A DNA stretch of 64,000 bases from Streptosporangiaceae bacterium (GTDB taxonomy: Bacteria > Actinomycetota > Actinomycetes > Streptosporangiales > Streptosporangiaceae): the NCBI GenBank assembly GCA_030041275.1, contig JASHOE010000109.1:1-64000 (forward strand), given 5' to 3'. The notes beneath the pieces were generated by a model that was not told the origin of the DNA, searched no databases, and saw only the letters and a program-made list of their open reading frames with translations. The position numbers were made by a program, and so were the translations under genes. This document shows, piece after piece, positions 16,767 through 26,479 of the stretch (position 1 is its first letter; the number at the start of each line of letters is the position of its first letter).

Positions 16767-17878
16767 GAAAGCCAATTCGCCAGGTAGGCGTAGCCATCGC
16801 CGCGGCGCTGATCACCGCTGGATGCGGGGGTATCGCCTCGAACTCATCGTCCGGGTCAGGTACCAGTCAGACACAAGGAACGTGCCCAGGGTCATGCAAG
16901 GTTCCACTGCCCGGCCAGGTGCCGAAAAACATCACGATCGGATTCGGACAGGCGGGCGTCGGTCCCGACTTCCTGACCCAGCAGTCTCGCGGCCTGAAGC
17001 TTCTGGCAAAGCGGTACGGCTGGAAGGTCATCGAGTTGAACAACAACAGCAGCGGCCCAACGGCCGTCAGCAATGTTGAGCAGTTCATCGCAGACAAGGT
17101 GAACTACATCATCGAGTTCCAGGTAGACGGCACCGTCAACCCGGTGATCTGTCAGAAGACAGAAGCCGCGAAGATCCCCGTCATCACTCTCGGCATCGCT
17201 GGACCATGCGAGTACTTCACGAGCGACAATGATCACGCCACTGGGCTGCAGGCCGGAGCGCAGCTTGGCAACTACGCCAAGGCGCACTGGGGTTGCAAAC
17301 CCGACCTCGTTCTGCTGGCGGCATCGTCAACTGTTGGCGACGCATCGCCGCTGCGGGTGGGAGGCGATATCGACGGCTTCAAGCAGGTCTGTCCCAACGT
17401 TCCCAACAGTGACATTGTTCAGTTCCAGATGAACAACGACAATGAAACCGGCATCGCCGACGCCCGTAATGCTCTGCTGGCTCACCCGACGGCGTCAAAG
17501 ATTCTGGTTGGCGGCCTCAACGACCTGGGAGTCAGCCAGGCCATGACTGCCGCTGAGCAGCTCAATCGGGCTGGCCAGCTGTACGCATGGGGCGGTGACG
17601 GAAGCGATCTCGCGCCTGGTGCCGACCCGCACCTGGGCGGGAGCGTTCAGTTCTTCCTCGAGGCCGGAATCATTCCGGCGTTCGAGATCGCACTGGAACT
17701 GGCGGCTAAGGAGCCGGTGCACAAAGGCTTCTCACCGCAGGATCCGACTCTGATCGCCATCACGTGTCCGATGACGGTGAAGCAGGGCATAGCTATCCCG
17801 CCGATCGCACAGCGGGAGACCGAGGAAGTGGCGGCTTTCCCGAACAAGACTGCCGCTCAGCTGTTCTGTCCGAAGTAA
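16763..17878 (+). CDS. sugar ABC importer, substrate-binding lipoprotein
   Basis: A 371-residue periplasmic-binding-protein type 1 (RbsB-like) lipoprotein. The signal peptide ends in the lipobox ITAGC with Cys21 as lipidation site, followed by a Ser/Gly-rich linker. The mature body has the alternating alpha/beta pattern of sugar-binding proteins (ITIGFGQAGVGPDF, PVITLGIAG, ILVGGLNDLGVSQAM). GTG 16763 overlaps the ATPase stop by 4 bp. The ligand is probably a deoxysugar, judged from the rha genes upstream and shared control with GH78. Confidence 0.9.
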   Translation: MRKPIRQVGVAIAAALITAGCGGIASNSSSGSGTSQTQGTCPGSCKVPLPGQVPKNITIGFGQAGVGPDFLTQQSRGLKLLAKRYGWKVIELNNNSSGPTAVSNVEQFIADKVNYIIEFQVDGTVNPVICQKTEAAKIPVITLGIAGPCEYFTSDNDHATGLQAGAQLGNYAKAHWGCKPDLVLLAASSTVGDASPLRVGGDIDGFKQVCPNVPNSDIVQFQMNNDNETGIADARNALLAHPTASKILVGGLNDLGVSQAMTAAEQLNRAGQLYAWGGDGSDLAPGADPHLGGSVQFFLEAGIIPAFEIALELAAKEPVHKGFSPQDPTLIAITCPMTVKQGIAIPPIAQRETEEVAAFPNKTAAQLFCPK

Positions 17879-17902
17879 CTCTCGATTAGATTGCGACTTC
17901 CG

Positions 17903-18919
17903 ATGGCTGCGTTCAGAGGCACCAGCGAGCGGGTGACGGCTCCGGCCGCGCCGGACGCTCCGCTCCGCCGGCTGTCAGGGCGCGCTCGTCTGTCCGGTAA
18001 CAGCACGAGGACTGCCCTCGTATTGCTCGGCTTGTGGGTGACGGTTGCGCTGGTCGCCGGGCTGGTTCAGCGCGGGTTCTTCTCGATGGACACAGTCATC
18101 GCCGTAGCCTTCGGAATGTCGGTCAGCGGGGTGCTCAGCGTCGGCCTGTTTCCCATCGTCGTGAGCGGTGGGCAGGTCGACCTGAGCATCCCGACTTCCA
18201 CGTCGCTGGCTGCCTTGTCGACGGCCGTGACGCTGACGCATGGAAGCGCATTTGCCGCGGTCATCGGCATCGCTGCTGGCGTGGGTGTCGGCCTGCTAAA
18301 CGGCGAACTCATCGTGACCACCAGGGTCAACCCGATTGTCATCACGCTCGGCGTGAACTTCGCCGGACAGGGCTTCATCAACCTGCTGTACGGCCAGCGA
18401 ATACCGCCGCCGAGTAGCTTGCGCCAGCTGGCGCTCAGCCGGGTTGCGGGGCTGCCCACAACCTGGTGGATCATGCTGGCGATTTTCGTCATCACTTCGT
18501 TGTTTATGACGACCACTCGCTGGGCCCGGCACGCGATCGCCGCCGGAGGCAGTCCGGTGGCGGCGCGGCGTCAGGGCATCTCGCTCGCGCGGATCCGCAT
18601 TGCGACATTCGCTTTCATGGGCCTGTGCGCGGGCATCGCCGGAGTGATGTACACAGCGTCTGCGCAGATCATTAGCCCGGGAGACACGACCGGCCTGCTG
18701 TTCCCCGCGATCACGGCGGTCATACTCGGCGGCGTATCGCTGCAGGGCGGGCGCGGCTCGCTACCCGTGATTATCCTCGCCGTGGGACTGCTCGCGACGA
18801 TCCCGCCCGCCCTCATCTCGCTGGGCCTGTCGCCGAACTGGGAGCAGTTCGTGCTAGGAGGCCTGCTGATCGCGGCGGTGGGAATGGACGGATTTCGCGC
18901 CAAGCGGGGGCCAGGATGA
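17903..18919 (+). CDS. sugar ABC importer permease 1
   Basis: A 338-residue RbsC-like inner-membrane permease with about nine hydrophobic segments and the family landmarks GGQVDLSIPTS, NGELIVTTRVNPIVITLG and AVILGGVSLQGGRGS. The open frame extends to a TTG at 17891; ATG 17903 is preferred. It is followed at once (ATGA overlap) by a second permease, so the transporter is probably a heterodimer, as in several deoxysugar importers. Confidence 0.9.
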   Translation: MAAFRGTSERVTAPAAPDAPLRRLSGRARLSGNSTRTALVLLGLWVTVALVAGLVQRGFFSMDTVIAVAFGMSVSGVLSVGLFPIVVSGGQVDLSIPTSTSLAALSTAVTLTHGSAFAAVIGIAAGVGVGLLNGELIVTTRVNPIVITLGVNFAGQGFINLLYGQRIPPPSSLRQLALSRVAGLPTTWWIMLAIFVITSLFMTTTRWARHAIAAGGSPVAARRQGISLARIRIATFAFMGLCAGIAGVMYTASAQIISPGDTTGLLFPAITAVILGGVSLQGGRGSLPVIILAVGLLATIPPALISLGLSPNWEQFVLGGLLIAAVGMDGFRAKRGPG

Positions 18920-19911
18920 GCACTATCGATCGCGCCGCCAAACTACGGTGGTCACAGGCCCTGGCTCCTCGGCACTTGCTGCGAAGCGCCAACAGAGTGC
19001 TGTTGCTGGGCGTGGTGCTGATAGGGCTGGCGGGTGCGCTGCTCGCGCCAGGCCGCTTCCTGACAACCGCGAACGTCGGGGTGTTCGCGGGCGCGGCAGC
19101 CGTACCTTTGCTCATCACCATCGCGGCGGCTGTCGGCCTTCTCGGTGGTGTTATCGACCTGTCCATTGGATCTATGTCGGGGTTCGCAGCTGCCGTTTTC
19201 GCGGTGTTGCTGACGCACCACTATTCCTATGCCGTTGCCCTGGCCGCGACACTGGGTTGCGCGCTAGCAGTGGGACTGGTCAACGCGACGGTCTGCGTTG
19301 GGCTTGGCGCGAATCCGCTTCTCGCGACGATCGGCATGCTGACGGCGCTGCAGGGACTGCTCCTGATCGTTCTCAACAACCTGTCGGTGTCGGCCTACAT
19401 CCCTGGGCTCTATAACTTCACCAATGAGCAGTGGCACGGCGTGCCCGTGCTGCTCGTGCTGATCATCGCGGTTGGCTTCCTCGCAACCGCGGCCATGGGC
19501 TACACCAGATACGGACGCCATATCCGGGCGGCGGGTGGGGGCAATCAGTCATCGCGGCGAGTGGGTATCCGGGTCAGCAGGCTCCAGGTGGGGCTGTTCT
19601 TGCTAACCGCCCTGTTTGCTTGCCTCGGCGGCATCATCTACCTGGGTCAGGACGGTGCCGCGCAGACTACCCTGGGAATGGGCCTCGAGCTGCAGATTTA
19701 TGCACCGGTGCTGTTGGGTGGTTACAGCCTCACCCGCGGCGGCGTGGGTAGCGTGGTTGGTGCGCTCACCGCGGTCTTTGGTCTTGAGCTCGTCGCGAAC
19801 ATCCTGAACTTGCGCGGCGTCGATCCGTCGTGGCAGGACATCATAGTAGGTGTCGTGATCATCGCAGCCGTGTTCGGCGACGTCCTTCGGGGCGGGGAGC
19901 GGTTCGAGTGA
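18916..19911 (+). CDS. sugar ABC importer permease 2
   Basis: A 331-residue RbsC-like permease, paralogous to the preceding gene: GGVIDLSIGSMSGFAA, NATVCVGLGANPLLATIG and PVLLGGYSLTRGGVGSVVGA. It starts with an ATGA overlap and ends with a GTGA overlap into the hydrolase gene, so transcription and translation of the five genes are coupled. Confidence 0.9.
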   Translation: MSTIDRAAKLRWSQALAPRHLLRSANRVLLLGVVLIGLAGALLAPGRFLTTANVGVFAGAAAVPLLITIAAAVGLLGGVIDLSIGSMSGFAAAVFAVLLTHHYSYAVALAATLGCALAVGLVNATVCVGLGANPLLATIGMLTALQGLLLIVLNNLSVSAYIPGLYNFTNEQWHGVPVLLVLIIAVGFLATAAMGYTRYGRHIRAAGGGNQSSRRVGIRVSRLQVGLFLLTALFACLGGIIYLGQDGAAQTTLGMGLELQIYAPVLLGGYSLTRGGVGSVVGALTAVFGLELVANILNLRGVDPSWQDIIVGVVIIAAVFGDVLRGGERFE

Positions 19912-20792
19912 CATCGCTTCGCTCGGCTGCGGGCGACATCATTGTCAGAAACGACGGCATGACACTGCCCGTCTGGCTGTCCGGCCACGGTGTGCCGCTG
20001 ATCTTTCTGCACGGTCTCGGCAGCGACGCCTCGGACTCCCGCCGGGATCTTGGCGCCCTGCCCGGGGTGCGGCTCGCCGTGGCCGATCAGAGAGGTCACG
20101 GCCGTGCACAGCCGTCGCTGAGTCCAGGCCAGTTCACCCTGGACTCTCTTGTTGCCGATCTGCACGCCGTTGTCAGCGTCCTGCGCTGGCCGGAACCTGT
20201 CGTCGGCGGGGGGTCGATGGGGGCAGCGGTGGCGCTCCGTTATGTCATCACCCGACCTGCGCAGTGCCGCGCCCTCGTCCTGGTAGCGCCCGCAATGGCG
20301 GACCGGCTGCCCGCGGCGGCGAACGTGATAGCACAGATCGCCGACCGCATCGATGCCATCGGGCTCGAGCAGGCGGTAGCGGAGCTCCGCGCGCAGCGTA
20401 AGCCAGCCGGGGCCCCGCGGCGGCTACCCGACCGCGCACCAGCGACCCGAAGTGCTTCCCTGCTTCCGTCCGACGACGACAGCCTGGACTCCTGGCTGCG
20501 CCAGGATGGCCGGTCGCTCGCTGTCGCCATGCGAGCCGTGCAGTCCTGGCGGCCTGTCGTCGCGTTGACCGACCTTACAACCCTCCAGGTCCCTGTGGTG
20601 CTCGTCGGAATCAGGGATGATCCGCTGCACCCGCTCGAGGTAGCTGCTGGCCTGCATCGTCATCTCCCGGTCAGCCACCTCGAGATCATCGACTCGCCGG
20701 CTCGCGCGCGGCAGCCCGGGGCGATCGGCGATGCGGTACTGCGAGGCTTGATCCGGCTGGGGATTGTTCAGCAGGCAGCAACAAAGTGGTAG
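19908..20792 (+). CDS. alpha/beta hydrolase, last gene of sugar-uptake operon
   Basis: A 294-residue alpha/beta hydrolase. It has LIFLHGLGSDASDS (oxyanion region), ADQRGHGRA and the nucleophile elbow GGGSMGAAVALR with Ser; VLVGIRDDPLHP supplies the acid. The expected C-terminal His segment is less clear (ISDSPARARQ in place of the usual GH motif), so activity needs care. GTG 19908 overlaps the permease stop; GGGGAG lies upstream. Co-transcription with a sugar importer suggests removal of acyl groups from an imported glycoside (inference). Its 3' end overlaps the convergent GH78 gene by 25 bp. Confidence 0.83.
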   Translation: MTSLRSAAGDIIVRNDGMTLPVWLSGHGVPLIFLHGLGSDASDSRRDLGALPGVRLAVADQRGHGRAQPSLSPGQFTLDSLVADLHAVVSVLRWPEPVVGGGSMGAAVALRYVITRPAQCRALVLVAPAMADRLPAAANVIAQIADRIDAIGLEQAVAELRAQRKPAGAPRRLPDRAPATRSASLLPSDDDSLDSWLRQDGRSLAVAMRAVQSWRPVVALTDLTTLQVPVVLVGIRDDPLHPLEVAAGLHRHLPVSHLEIIDSPARARQPGAIGDAVLRGLIRLGIVQQAATKW

Positions 20793-23509
20793 CGGCCTGA
20801 GCTCACCCGGCAGCTCACCCCGGCCTTGTCAGCGCCGATGACGGCGATGTCCGGAGCACTGCCGAGCGGCCGATCGCTTTCCAGTACCTTCGCCGCATCG
20901 CGTGTCGGAATCACGATGGTGGCGGTCACCCCGGGCGGAACGAGCACGGTCAGATGGAAGGATCCGCCGGCGACGTGCCATTCGCTCTCGATGCGGCCGC
21001 GGACCGACTCGTAGTGCGCGGCGGCTGATGTCACCTTCCCGCCGGGAACCGGCCGGATGTCCAGGTCGGCGAATGCAACCGAGGTATCGGACTGGCCGAT
21101 CCCGGCGACGCTGCGATAGAGCCATTCGCCGACTGAACCCAGGGAGTAGTGGTTCAGTGAGTTCATTGCCACCGACTGGAATCCTCGGTCCGGTGTCCAG
21201 CCGTCCCATCGTTCCCAGATGGTTGTCGCGCCGTGGATGATCGAGTAGTTCCAGGAGGGGTAGGCATTCTGATGCAGCAGTGCGTAGGCAAGGTCCGCGC
21301 GACCGTACGCGGTGAGCACGGGGCAGAGCAGGGCGACGCCCAGGAAGCCCGTGGTCAGGCGGCTGCCGCGTCGCTCGATGTCGGCCGCCAACAGAATTGC
21401 CGCCCGTTCCGCCATGTCTGGCGTGAGCAGACCGAACGCGAGCGCGAGTAGGTAGCCAGTTTGCGTGTCCCCGGCAATGTGGCCGTCTGGGGCAACGAAG
21501 TGCGCGCGAAAAGCATCCGCGATTCGCGCGGCGAGCTCGCGATGCGAACTCGCCTGTCCCGTTTCGCCGAGGACCTCGGCCGCGCGGGAAACGAGTGCAG
21601 CGCTGTGCGCGAAATGGGCGGTTGCCAGTACTTCCCGTGGCGTCGTGGCGTCCACGGAAAGCCAGTCCCCGTAGTGATTGCCCACCCGATTGCGCCAGAT
21701 GAGATCAGGATTCGCGGAATGCACGTGCTCGATCCAGGCAACCATCGCCGGGAAGGTGCTCCTCAGCACGCGGTCATCACCGTAGGTGCGCCACAGCTCC
21801 CACGGTATGATCACGCCGGCGTCGCCCCAGCCAGGCGCTCCGACTCGCTCGAAGACGAGCCTCGGCGCGACGTCGGGAAAGGCACCGCCCGGCAGCCGCG
21901 AGCTGACAACGTCACGCATCCAGCGACTGAAGAAGGCAGCAACATCCGCGTTGTAGCACGCGGTCGGCAGGAAGACCTGTGCGTCGGCCAGCCAGCCCAG
22001 CCGCTCGTCCCTCTGCGGGCAGTCGGTCGGAATGCTGACGAAGTTTCCGCGCTGGCTCCACCAGATGTTGCTCACGAGCCTGTTGACCAGTTCGTCCGAC
22101 GTCGCCAGCTGACCAGCCTGGGGAGTGTCACTGTGCAGTACTACGCCGATCACGTCCGCGGGCTCCAGCCTGCCCGGATAGCCGTCCAATTCAACGTAGC
22201 GGAATCCGTGACAGGTGAACCGCGGCTCAAAGGTCTCGTTGGCGCCCCCGGCTGCGACGTACACGTCAGTGGCCGCGGCAAGGCGAAGGTTCGCGGTATA
22301 TAGATCCCCGTCGGCGGTGAGCGCTTCGCCGTGCCGGAGGATCATTCGCGCGCCGGGTGCCGCGTCGCGGATCGTGACGCGGACCCTCCCTACCATGTTT
22401 TGACCTAGGTCCACGACGTACCGACCGCTCGGTCGCTGCTCGATCGCGCGCGGCTCCAGCAGTTCCATGACGCGCACAGGTTCGTCTGAGCTCGCTACCA
22501 GCAGGGTCACATCCGCACCGCGAACTAGCACGGGTGACCACCGGGACGCGTCATAGCCCGGTTGATCCCACCCGCCGAGGTCGCGACGCGCGTCGACGTA
22601 CTCGCCGGCGAGCAAGTCAGAGTAGCGCAGGGGGCCGGTCGCGGCCCGCCAGCTTCCGTCGGTGGCAACGACCTGGCGGCTGCCGTCAGCATGGTCAACC
22701 TGCAGCTGCGCGATCAGCTCAGGGGAAGAGCCGTAGTGCTCGCCGAGGACGCGGGCGCCCGGCCCGACCCGGCCGCTAAACCAGCCGTCGCCGAGTATCG
22801 CACCGAGCGAGTTGCTGCCCGCGACGATCATGTCAGTGACGTCGTAGCACTGGTACTGGATCCGGGAGCGATAGTCGGTCCAGCCGGGCGCGAGCTCGTG
22901 ATCTCCGATCCGCCGGCCGTTCATTCTCGCCTCGTACAGGCCCTTGGCGGAGATGAAGAGCCTGGCGCGCACGGGTGCGCGCGCAATCCCGAAGTCCGTC
23001 CGCAGGAAGCTGCACGGAGGCAGCCGGCGGTTCAGATGGCCAATCGGCCCGTCACCGAGAATGTCGTCGTCTGTTGGCGGGTCGGCGACGCCTGCGCTCT
23101 CCGGATCTCGCGAGATCCAGCACGCTATCCAGTCGCCGTGGCTGAGGAGCCCGGTCTCGAACCAGGAGGCCGCCGGCTCGACCGGGTCGCCCGTGACATC
23201 TCGCAGGCAGACCTCCCAGTGGTAACGCGTGCTCGGCTCGAGCCGGGCTCCCTCGTACACCACGCCATTGGCGGCACCGTCCAGCCATCCGGTATCCCAG
23301 ACCTGCTCCGCGGGCTCGCCGCCCGGGGTCAGCCGGTGCACGACCACTTTGTGCGCGCTGGCGCGATCGCCACGCCGGCCCGACCTGAGCCGCCACCACA
23401 GCCGCGGCCGGGTCTCGCCGATGCCCATCGGTGTCGTCCGGTACTCGCACTGCAAGCCGTACGCGGTCAGCTGCTGGCTACTGCCAGCGGCCGGGCGTTC
23501 GGCGGTCAC
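20768..23509 (-). CDS. alpha-L-rhamnosidase, GH78
   Basis: A 913-residue protein with GH78 domain order. An N-terminal Ig-like domain (LQCEYRTTPMGIGETRPRLWWRL) and beta-sandwich domains (ARLFISAKGLYEARMNG, GSNSLGAILGDGWFSG) are followed by the (alpha/alpha)6 barrel, where IPTDCPQRDERLGWLADAQV holds the catalytic acid region. A C-terminal beta domain ends the protein. No signal peptide is visible, so it acts on imported rhamnosides in the cytoplasm. Its GTG/ATGA-type start overlap with the upstream kinase shows operon membership with kinase, isomerase and LacI. Confidence 0.93.
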   Translation of the reverse strand: MTAERPAAGSSQQLTAYGLQCEYRTTPMGIGETRPRLWWRLRSGRRGDRASAHKVVVHRLTPGGEPAEQVWDTGWLDGAANGVVYEGARLEPSTRYHWEVCLRDVTGDPVEPAASWFETGLLSHGDWIACWISRDPESAGVADPPTDDDILGDGPIGHLNRRLPPCSFLRTDFGIARAPVRARLFISAKGLYEARMNGRRIGDHELAPGWTDYRSRIQYQCYDVTDMIVAGSNSLGAILGDGWFSGRVGPGARVLGEHYGSSPELIAQLQVDHADGSRQVVATDGSWRAATGPLRYSDLLAGEYVDARRDLGGWDQPGYDASRWSPVLVRGADVTLLVASSDEPVRVMELLEPRAIEQRPSGRYVVDLGQNMVGRVRVTIRDAAPGARMILRHGEALTADGDLYTANLRLAAATDVYVAAGGANETFEPRFTCHGFRYVELDGYPGRLEPADVIGVVLHSDTPQAGQLATSDELVNRLVSNIWWSQRGNFVSIPTDCPQRDERLGWLADAQVFLPTACYNADVAAFFSRWMRDVVSSRLPGGAFPDVAPRLVFERVGAPGWGDAGVIIPWELWRTYGDDRVLRSTFPAMVAWIEHVHSANPDLIWRNRVGNHYGDWLSVDATTPREVLATAHFAHSAALVSRAAEVLGETGQASSHRELAARIADAFRAHFVAPDGHIAGDTQTGYLLALAFGLLTPDMAERAAILLAADIERRGSRLTTGFLGVALLCPVLTAYGRADLAYALLHQNAYPSWNYSIIHGATTIWERWDGWTPDRGFQSVAMNSLNHYSLGSVGEWLYRSVAGIGQSDTSVAFADLDIRPVPGGKVTSAAAHYESVRGRIESEWHVAGGSFHLTVLVPPGVTATIVIPTRDAAKVLESDRPLGSAPDIAVIGADKAGVSCRVSSGRYHFVAAC

Positions 23510-25041
23510 CGTAACCCGTCCGCAGCGGTGGCACTGCCGACGGTCCGAGCCAGGTCGTGGCTCGCCAGCTGACCTGCCGCGATCCGATGGCTGACCGGCA
23601 GCAGCGCGTTCCCCAGCTCACGGTAGGTGCGGTAACCACCGGCGTACACCGACCGCAGCGCCGGATCTGCGGTCACTATCCGCGACACCGTGTTCCAGCG
23701 TGCTTGCGGACCGGCCAGCCCGGTGCCGAGCGCAGCGAGATAGGCGTCGCCGTAAGCCGCCCCGATGGTAACGCGCGGGATCTCCTGCGCGAGCCCGGTC
23801 ACGTCGGAGACGATCTGGGCCCACAGCCCGCCGGTCGTGCCGCCGCCAACGGCGACCGATCTCGCTGGCCGCACGCCCAAGCCGGCCATCACGTCCAGGT
23901 TGTGCCGTACTCCGTACGCGACGGCCTCGTATCCGGCCCGGACGAGATGACCGGCATGATGCCGTAGGGTCAGGCCGGCGAATGCTCCTCGCGCCGCGGG
24001 GTCGAAGAGCGGCGAGCGCTCCCCGGCGAAATAGGGCAGGCAAATCAGGCCGTCCGCGCCTGCCGGCACGGCGGCCGCGGCCGATGCGGCAGCGGTGAAG
24101 TCCAGGCCGGTCAGATCGCACAGCCAACTGACCAGCAGTCCCGACGTCGCCATCCCCGCGGCGTAGGTACGTGTTCCCGGATACACCCCGACTGTCGACC
24201 AGATGGCTTGGTCGAATCGTGCCAGCTCTGTGTAGAGGACCAGGAACATTGTTGACCCGTACATGATCATCAGATCGCCCGGACTGGTCACTCCTACCGA
24301 CACCGCCTCGGCCCACGCGTCGATGGTGCCCTGGATCACGGGCGTTCCCGGCCGCAGCCCGGTCAGTGTCGCGGCGTGCGGCGTCACGTGGCCGATGACC
24401 TCGCCCGGCCATGCTAGTTGGGGCAGGTCAACGCCCGGGGCGACCTCCTGGCACCACTGGTGATGCCAGGCCCCAGCCCGCATGTCATACAGCGGGTCGA
24501 ACTGGCTGGCAGAGTGATGGTCAAGTACGTACTCGCCGGTCAGCTGGTGAGTGATGAAACTGTGCGAAGTGTGCAGGAACCGGGTCTGTTGCCACAGGCC
24601 TGGCTCGTTCCGGCGGAGCCAGGCGATCTTGGGGCCGACCGCCTGGCTCGAAAGCGCCGAGCCGCCGTTCGCCACAATCTCGGTGGCGCCGAGGGCGGCG
24701 GTCAACTGGCGGATCTCCGCCTCAGCTCTGGTGTCGATGCCATACAGGATGGCCGGGCGGAGCGGCTCAACCTGCGGCCCGCAAGGCAGTAGGCAGGGTC
24801 CCATACCGCTGATCGCGACGCCGGCAATGTCAGCGTGCCCTCCGGCTTCTGCCACCCCCCTGCACAACGCCACGACATCCTGCCACCAGATGCGCTCGGC
24901 ATCCTGCTCGGCGAAGCCCGGCGCGGGCATATCGACGCTGTGCTGCCTGCTCTGTTCCGCAAGAACTCTCCCGGATGGCGCCGCGACGACTGCCTTGGTG
25001 GACGAGGTGCCGATATCGATGCCGAGCAGGGCGGCTGTCAC
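23506..25041 (-). CDS. FGGY carbohydrate kinase (xylulokinase-like)
   Basis: A 511-residue FGGY kinase: LLGIDIGTSSTKAVVA at the N-terminus, GVAISGMGPCLLP, a central GTIDAWAEAVSVG, and AVGGGTTGGLWAQIVSDV plus GAAYGDAYLAALG in the C-terminal half. It is nearer to xylulo- and ribulokinases than to the rhamnulokinase at 14254. It overlaps both neighbours by 4 bp. Paired with the FucI-like isomerase, it probably phosphorylates a ketose made from a second sugar of the same glycoside (fucose, arabinose or similar; inference). Confidence 0.9.
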   Translation of the reverse strand: MTAALLGIDIGTSSTKAVVAAPSGRVLAEQSRQHSVDMPAPGFAEQDAERIWWQDVVALCRGVAEAGGHADIAGVAISGMGPCLLPCGPQVEPLRPAILYGIDTRAEAEIRQLTAALGATEIVANGGSALSSQAVGPKIAWLRRNEPGLWQQTRFLHTSHSFITHQLTGEYVLDHHSASQFDPLYDMRAGAWHHQWCQEVAPGVDLPQLAWPGEVIGHVTPHAATLTGLRPGTPVIQGTIDAWAEAVSVGVTSPGDLMIMYGSTMFLVLYTELARFDQAIWSTVGVYPGTRTYAAGMATSGLLVSWLCDLTGLDFTAAASAAAAVPAGADGLICLPYFAGERSPLFDPAARGAFAGLTLRHHAGHLVRAGYEAVAYGVRHNLDVMAGLGVRPARSVAVGGGTTGGLWAQIVSDVTGLAQEIPRVTIGAAYGDAYLAALGTGLAGPQARWNTVSRIVTADPALRSVYAGGYRTYRELGNALLPVSHRIAAGQLASHDLARTVGSATAADGLR

Positions 25042-26456
25042 CTCAGCGTGCCGATGACGTCAACGTCGATGTCGAGCAGATCACAGACGGCACGCAGCCC
25101 GTCGGTGTGGTCGCCGGGCACGGCATGGATGTGATTGGCGCTGAAGCGCGACAGGAACTCGCTGGCGCTGGCGCTGAACCTGGCGAAGGCGTGCGGCCAC
25201 TCGAACGTCGACGCCCGGACGAGCCGGTCAGTTGTCACGTCGTCGAACTGCTCAAACGCTCCGTGCAGAAGGTGCAGCCGATACCGTCCCGACCGCCTGG
25301 TCAGGCGCGCGAACGTCATCTCGCCTGCGGCGGCGACGTGCTGGACGGAAGCACCGCCCGCCGGGAAATACAGCACTTCCGGATACAGGTGCACATTGGC
25401 CATGTTGACCTCGGGGTCGTCGCTCCGAGCCGCGAACCACGTGGCGTGCTGGCCGGAGTTGCACAGATCCCACACGTCCAGGTCGGCATGGTAGTGGCGG
25501 ACGTCGGCGAAGAGCACGGGCGTCCCCGACAGGCCCTTGAGAATCTGCATGGTGAGGGCTGCGTCCATGTCAGACTCGGTCGAACACACCACCGTCGGCT
25601 TAGGACCATCCCAGTCGTACGGGTCGTTTAGAAAGGCCTCGGCGATATCCATCGTGCACCAGTTGTTGGTCATCTCCGGCTGGCCCTTGATGCCGCAGAA
25701 GTCGAGCCGCCACTCGTCGATGAGCTCCCGGGCGGCGTAGTAGACACCGATCTGCCGCTCCAGCAGGTCGGGCGTGAGCTTCTGGCCGTCGTAGTGCACG
25801 CCTGCGGCGGTCTTCTCCAGCCAGAGCCTGGCCGCCTTAGTCACCGCGGGATCAACGGCGGAGCTCCGGCGCACCAGCTCGTACTGATCGATGTCCTCGA
25901 TGTCGATGCCGAACTGAGCCATCCACTGATCAGTGTTGCTGACTGTGGTGTACATGCCCATCGGCCGTCCGCCGATGCGGCCGAAGGTGCTGCCGCGCAG
26001 TCCCTGCGCCACCGAGGCAGCGGTAGCCAGGCGGCTGAGCTGATCGATCACCTCAGAGTCGGCGGTGTCCCCCCAGACGCGGCTGTGCCGTCGGCCAATC
26101 TGATCGAGCCCGCCGCCAGCTGCGAGCATTCCGACCATGCCCGGATACCGCGGGTCGATATTCGAGAACAGCGCAAGCGGACCGGCACACTGAGCGGCGA
26201 AGATCATGGAGAAATGCGGGAACGCCCAGACTGGGTAGTTGATCAGAGTCAGGTCAGGACGCGCAGCCGACAGCTGGCGGCCAAGACGTACTGCATCGGC
26301 GTTTGAGCTCAGGTCGCCTTCACCAGTAACAACGTCGTGGCCCCGGTCACGAAGCGCCGCGACTAGGTTGTCTTGAACGGCCAGTCCGAAGGAATCGATT
26401 TCCCGGTGGACAAAGTCCCTGCCGTCAGACGCCGTAGCCAGGGCGATTCGTGCCAT
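25038..26456 (-). CDS. L-fucose/arabinose isomerase family protein
   Basis: About 472 residues with FucI/AraA-superfamily layout. An N-terminal substrate-lid half (RIALATASDGRDF) is followed by a C-terminal half with FCGIKGQPEMTNNWCTMDIAEAFLND and CSTESDMDAALTMQILKGL, where Glu and Asp are metal ligands, and a late His segment AVPGDHTDGL. ATG 26456 follows TTTTGGAGGCTCTC, a strong ribosome-binding site. The exact aldose is unknown. The gene lies between the LacI regulator and the FGGY kinase in one operon. Confidence 0.88.
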   Translation of the reverse strand: MARIALATASDGRDFVHREIDSFGLAVQDNLVAALRDRGHDVVTGEGDLSSNADAVRLGRQLSAARPDLTLINYPVWAFPHFSMIFAAQCAGPLALFSNIDPRYPGMVGMLAAGGGLDQIGRRHSRVWGDTADSEVIDQLSRLATAASVAQGLRGSTFGRIGGRPMGMYTTVSNTDQWMAQFGIDIEDIDQYELVRRSSAVDPAVTKAARLWLEKTAAGVHYDGQKLTPDLLERQIGVYYAARELIDEWRLDFCGIKGQPEMTNNWCTMDIAEAFLNDPYDWDGPKPTVVCSTESDMDAALTMQILKGLSGTPVLFADVRHYHADLDVWDLCNSGQHATWFAARSDDPEVNMANVHLYPEVLYFPAGGASVQHVAAAGEMTFARLTRRSGRYRLHLLHGAFEQFDDVTTDRLVRASTFEWPHAFARFSASASEFLSRFSANHIHAVPGDHTDGLRAVCDLLDIDVDVIGTLR

Positions 26457-26479
26457 GAGAGCCTCCAAAAGGGCATGCG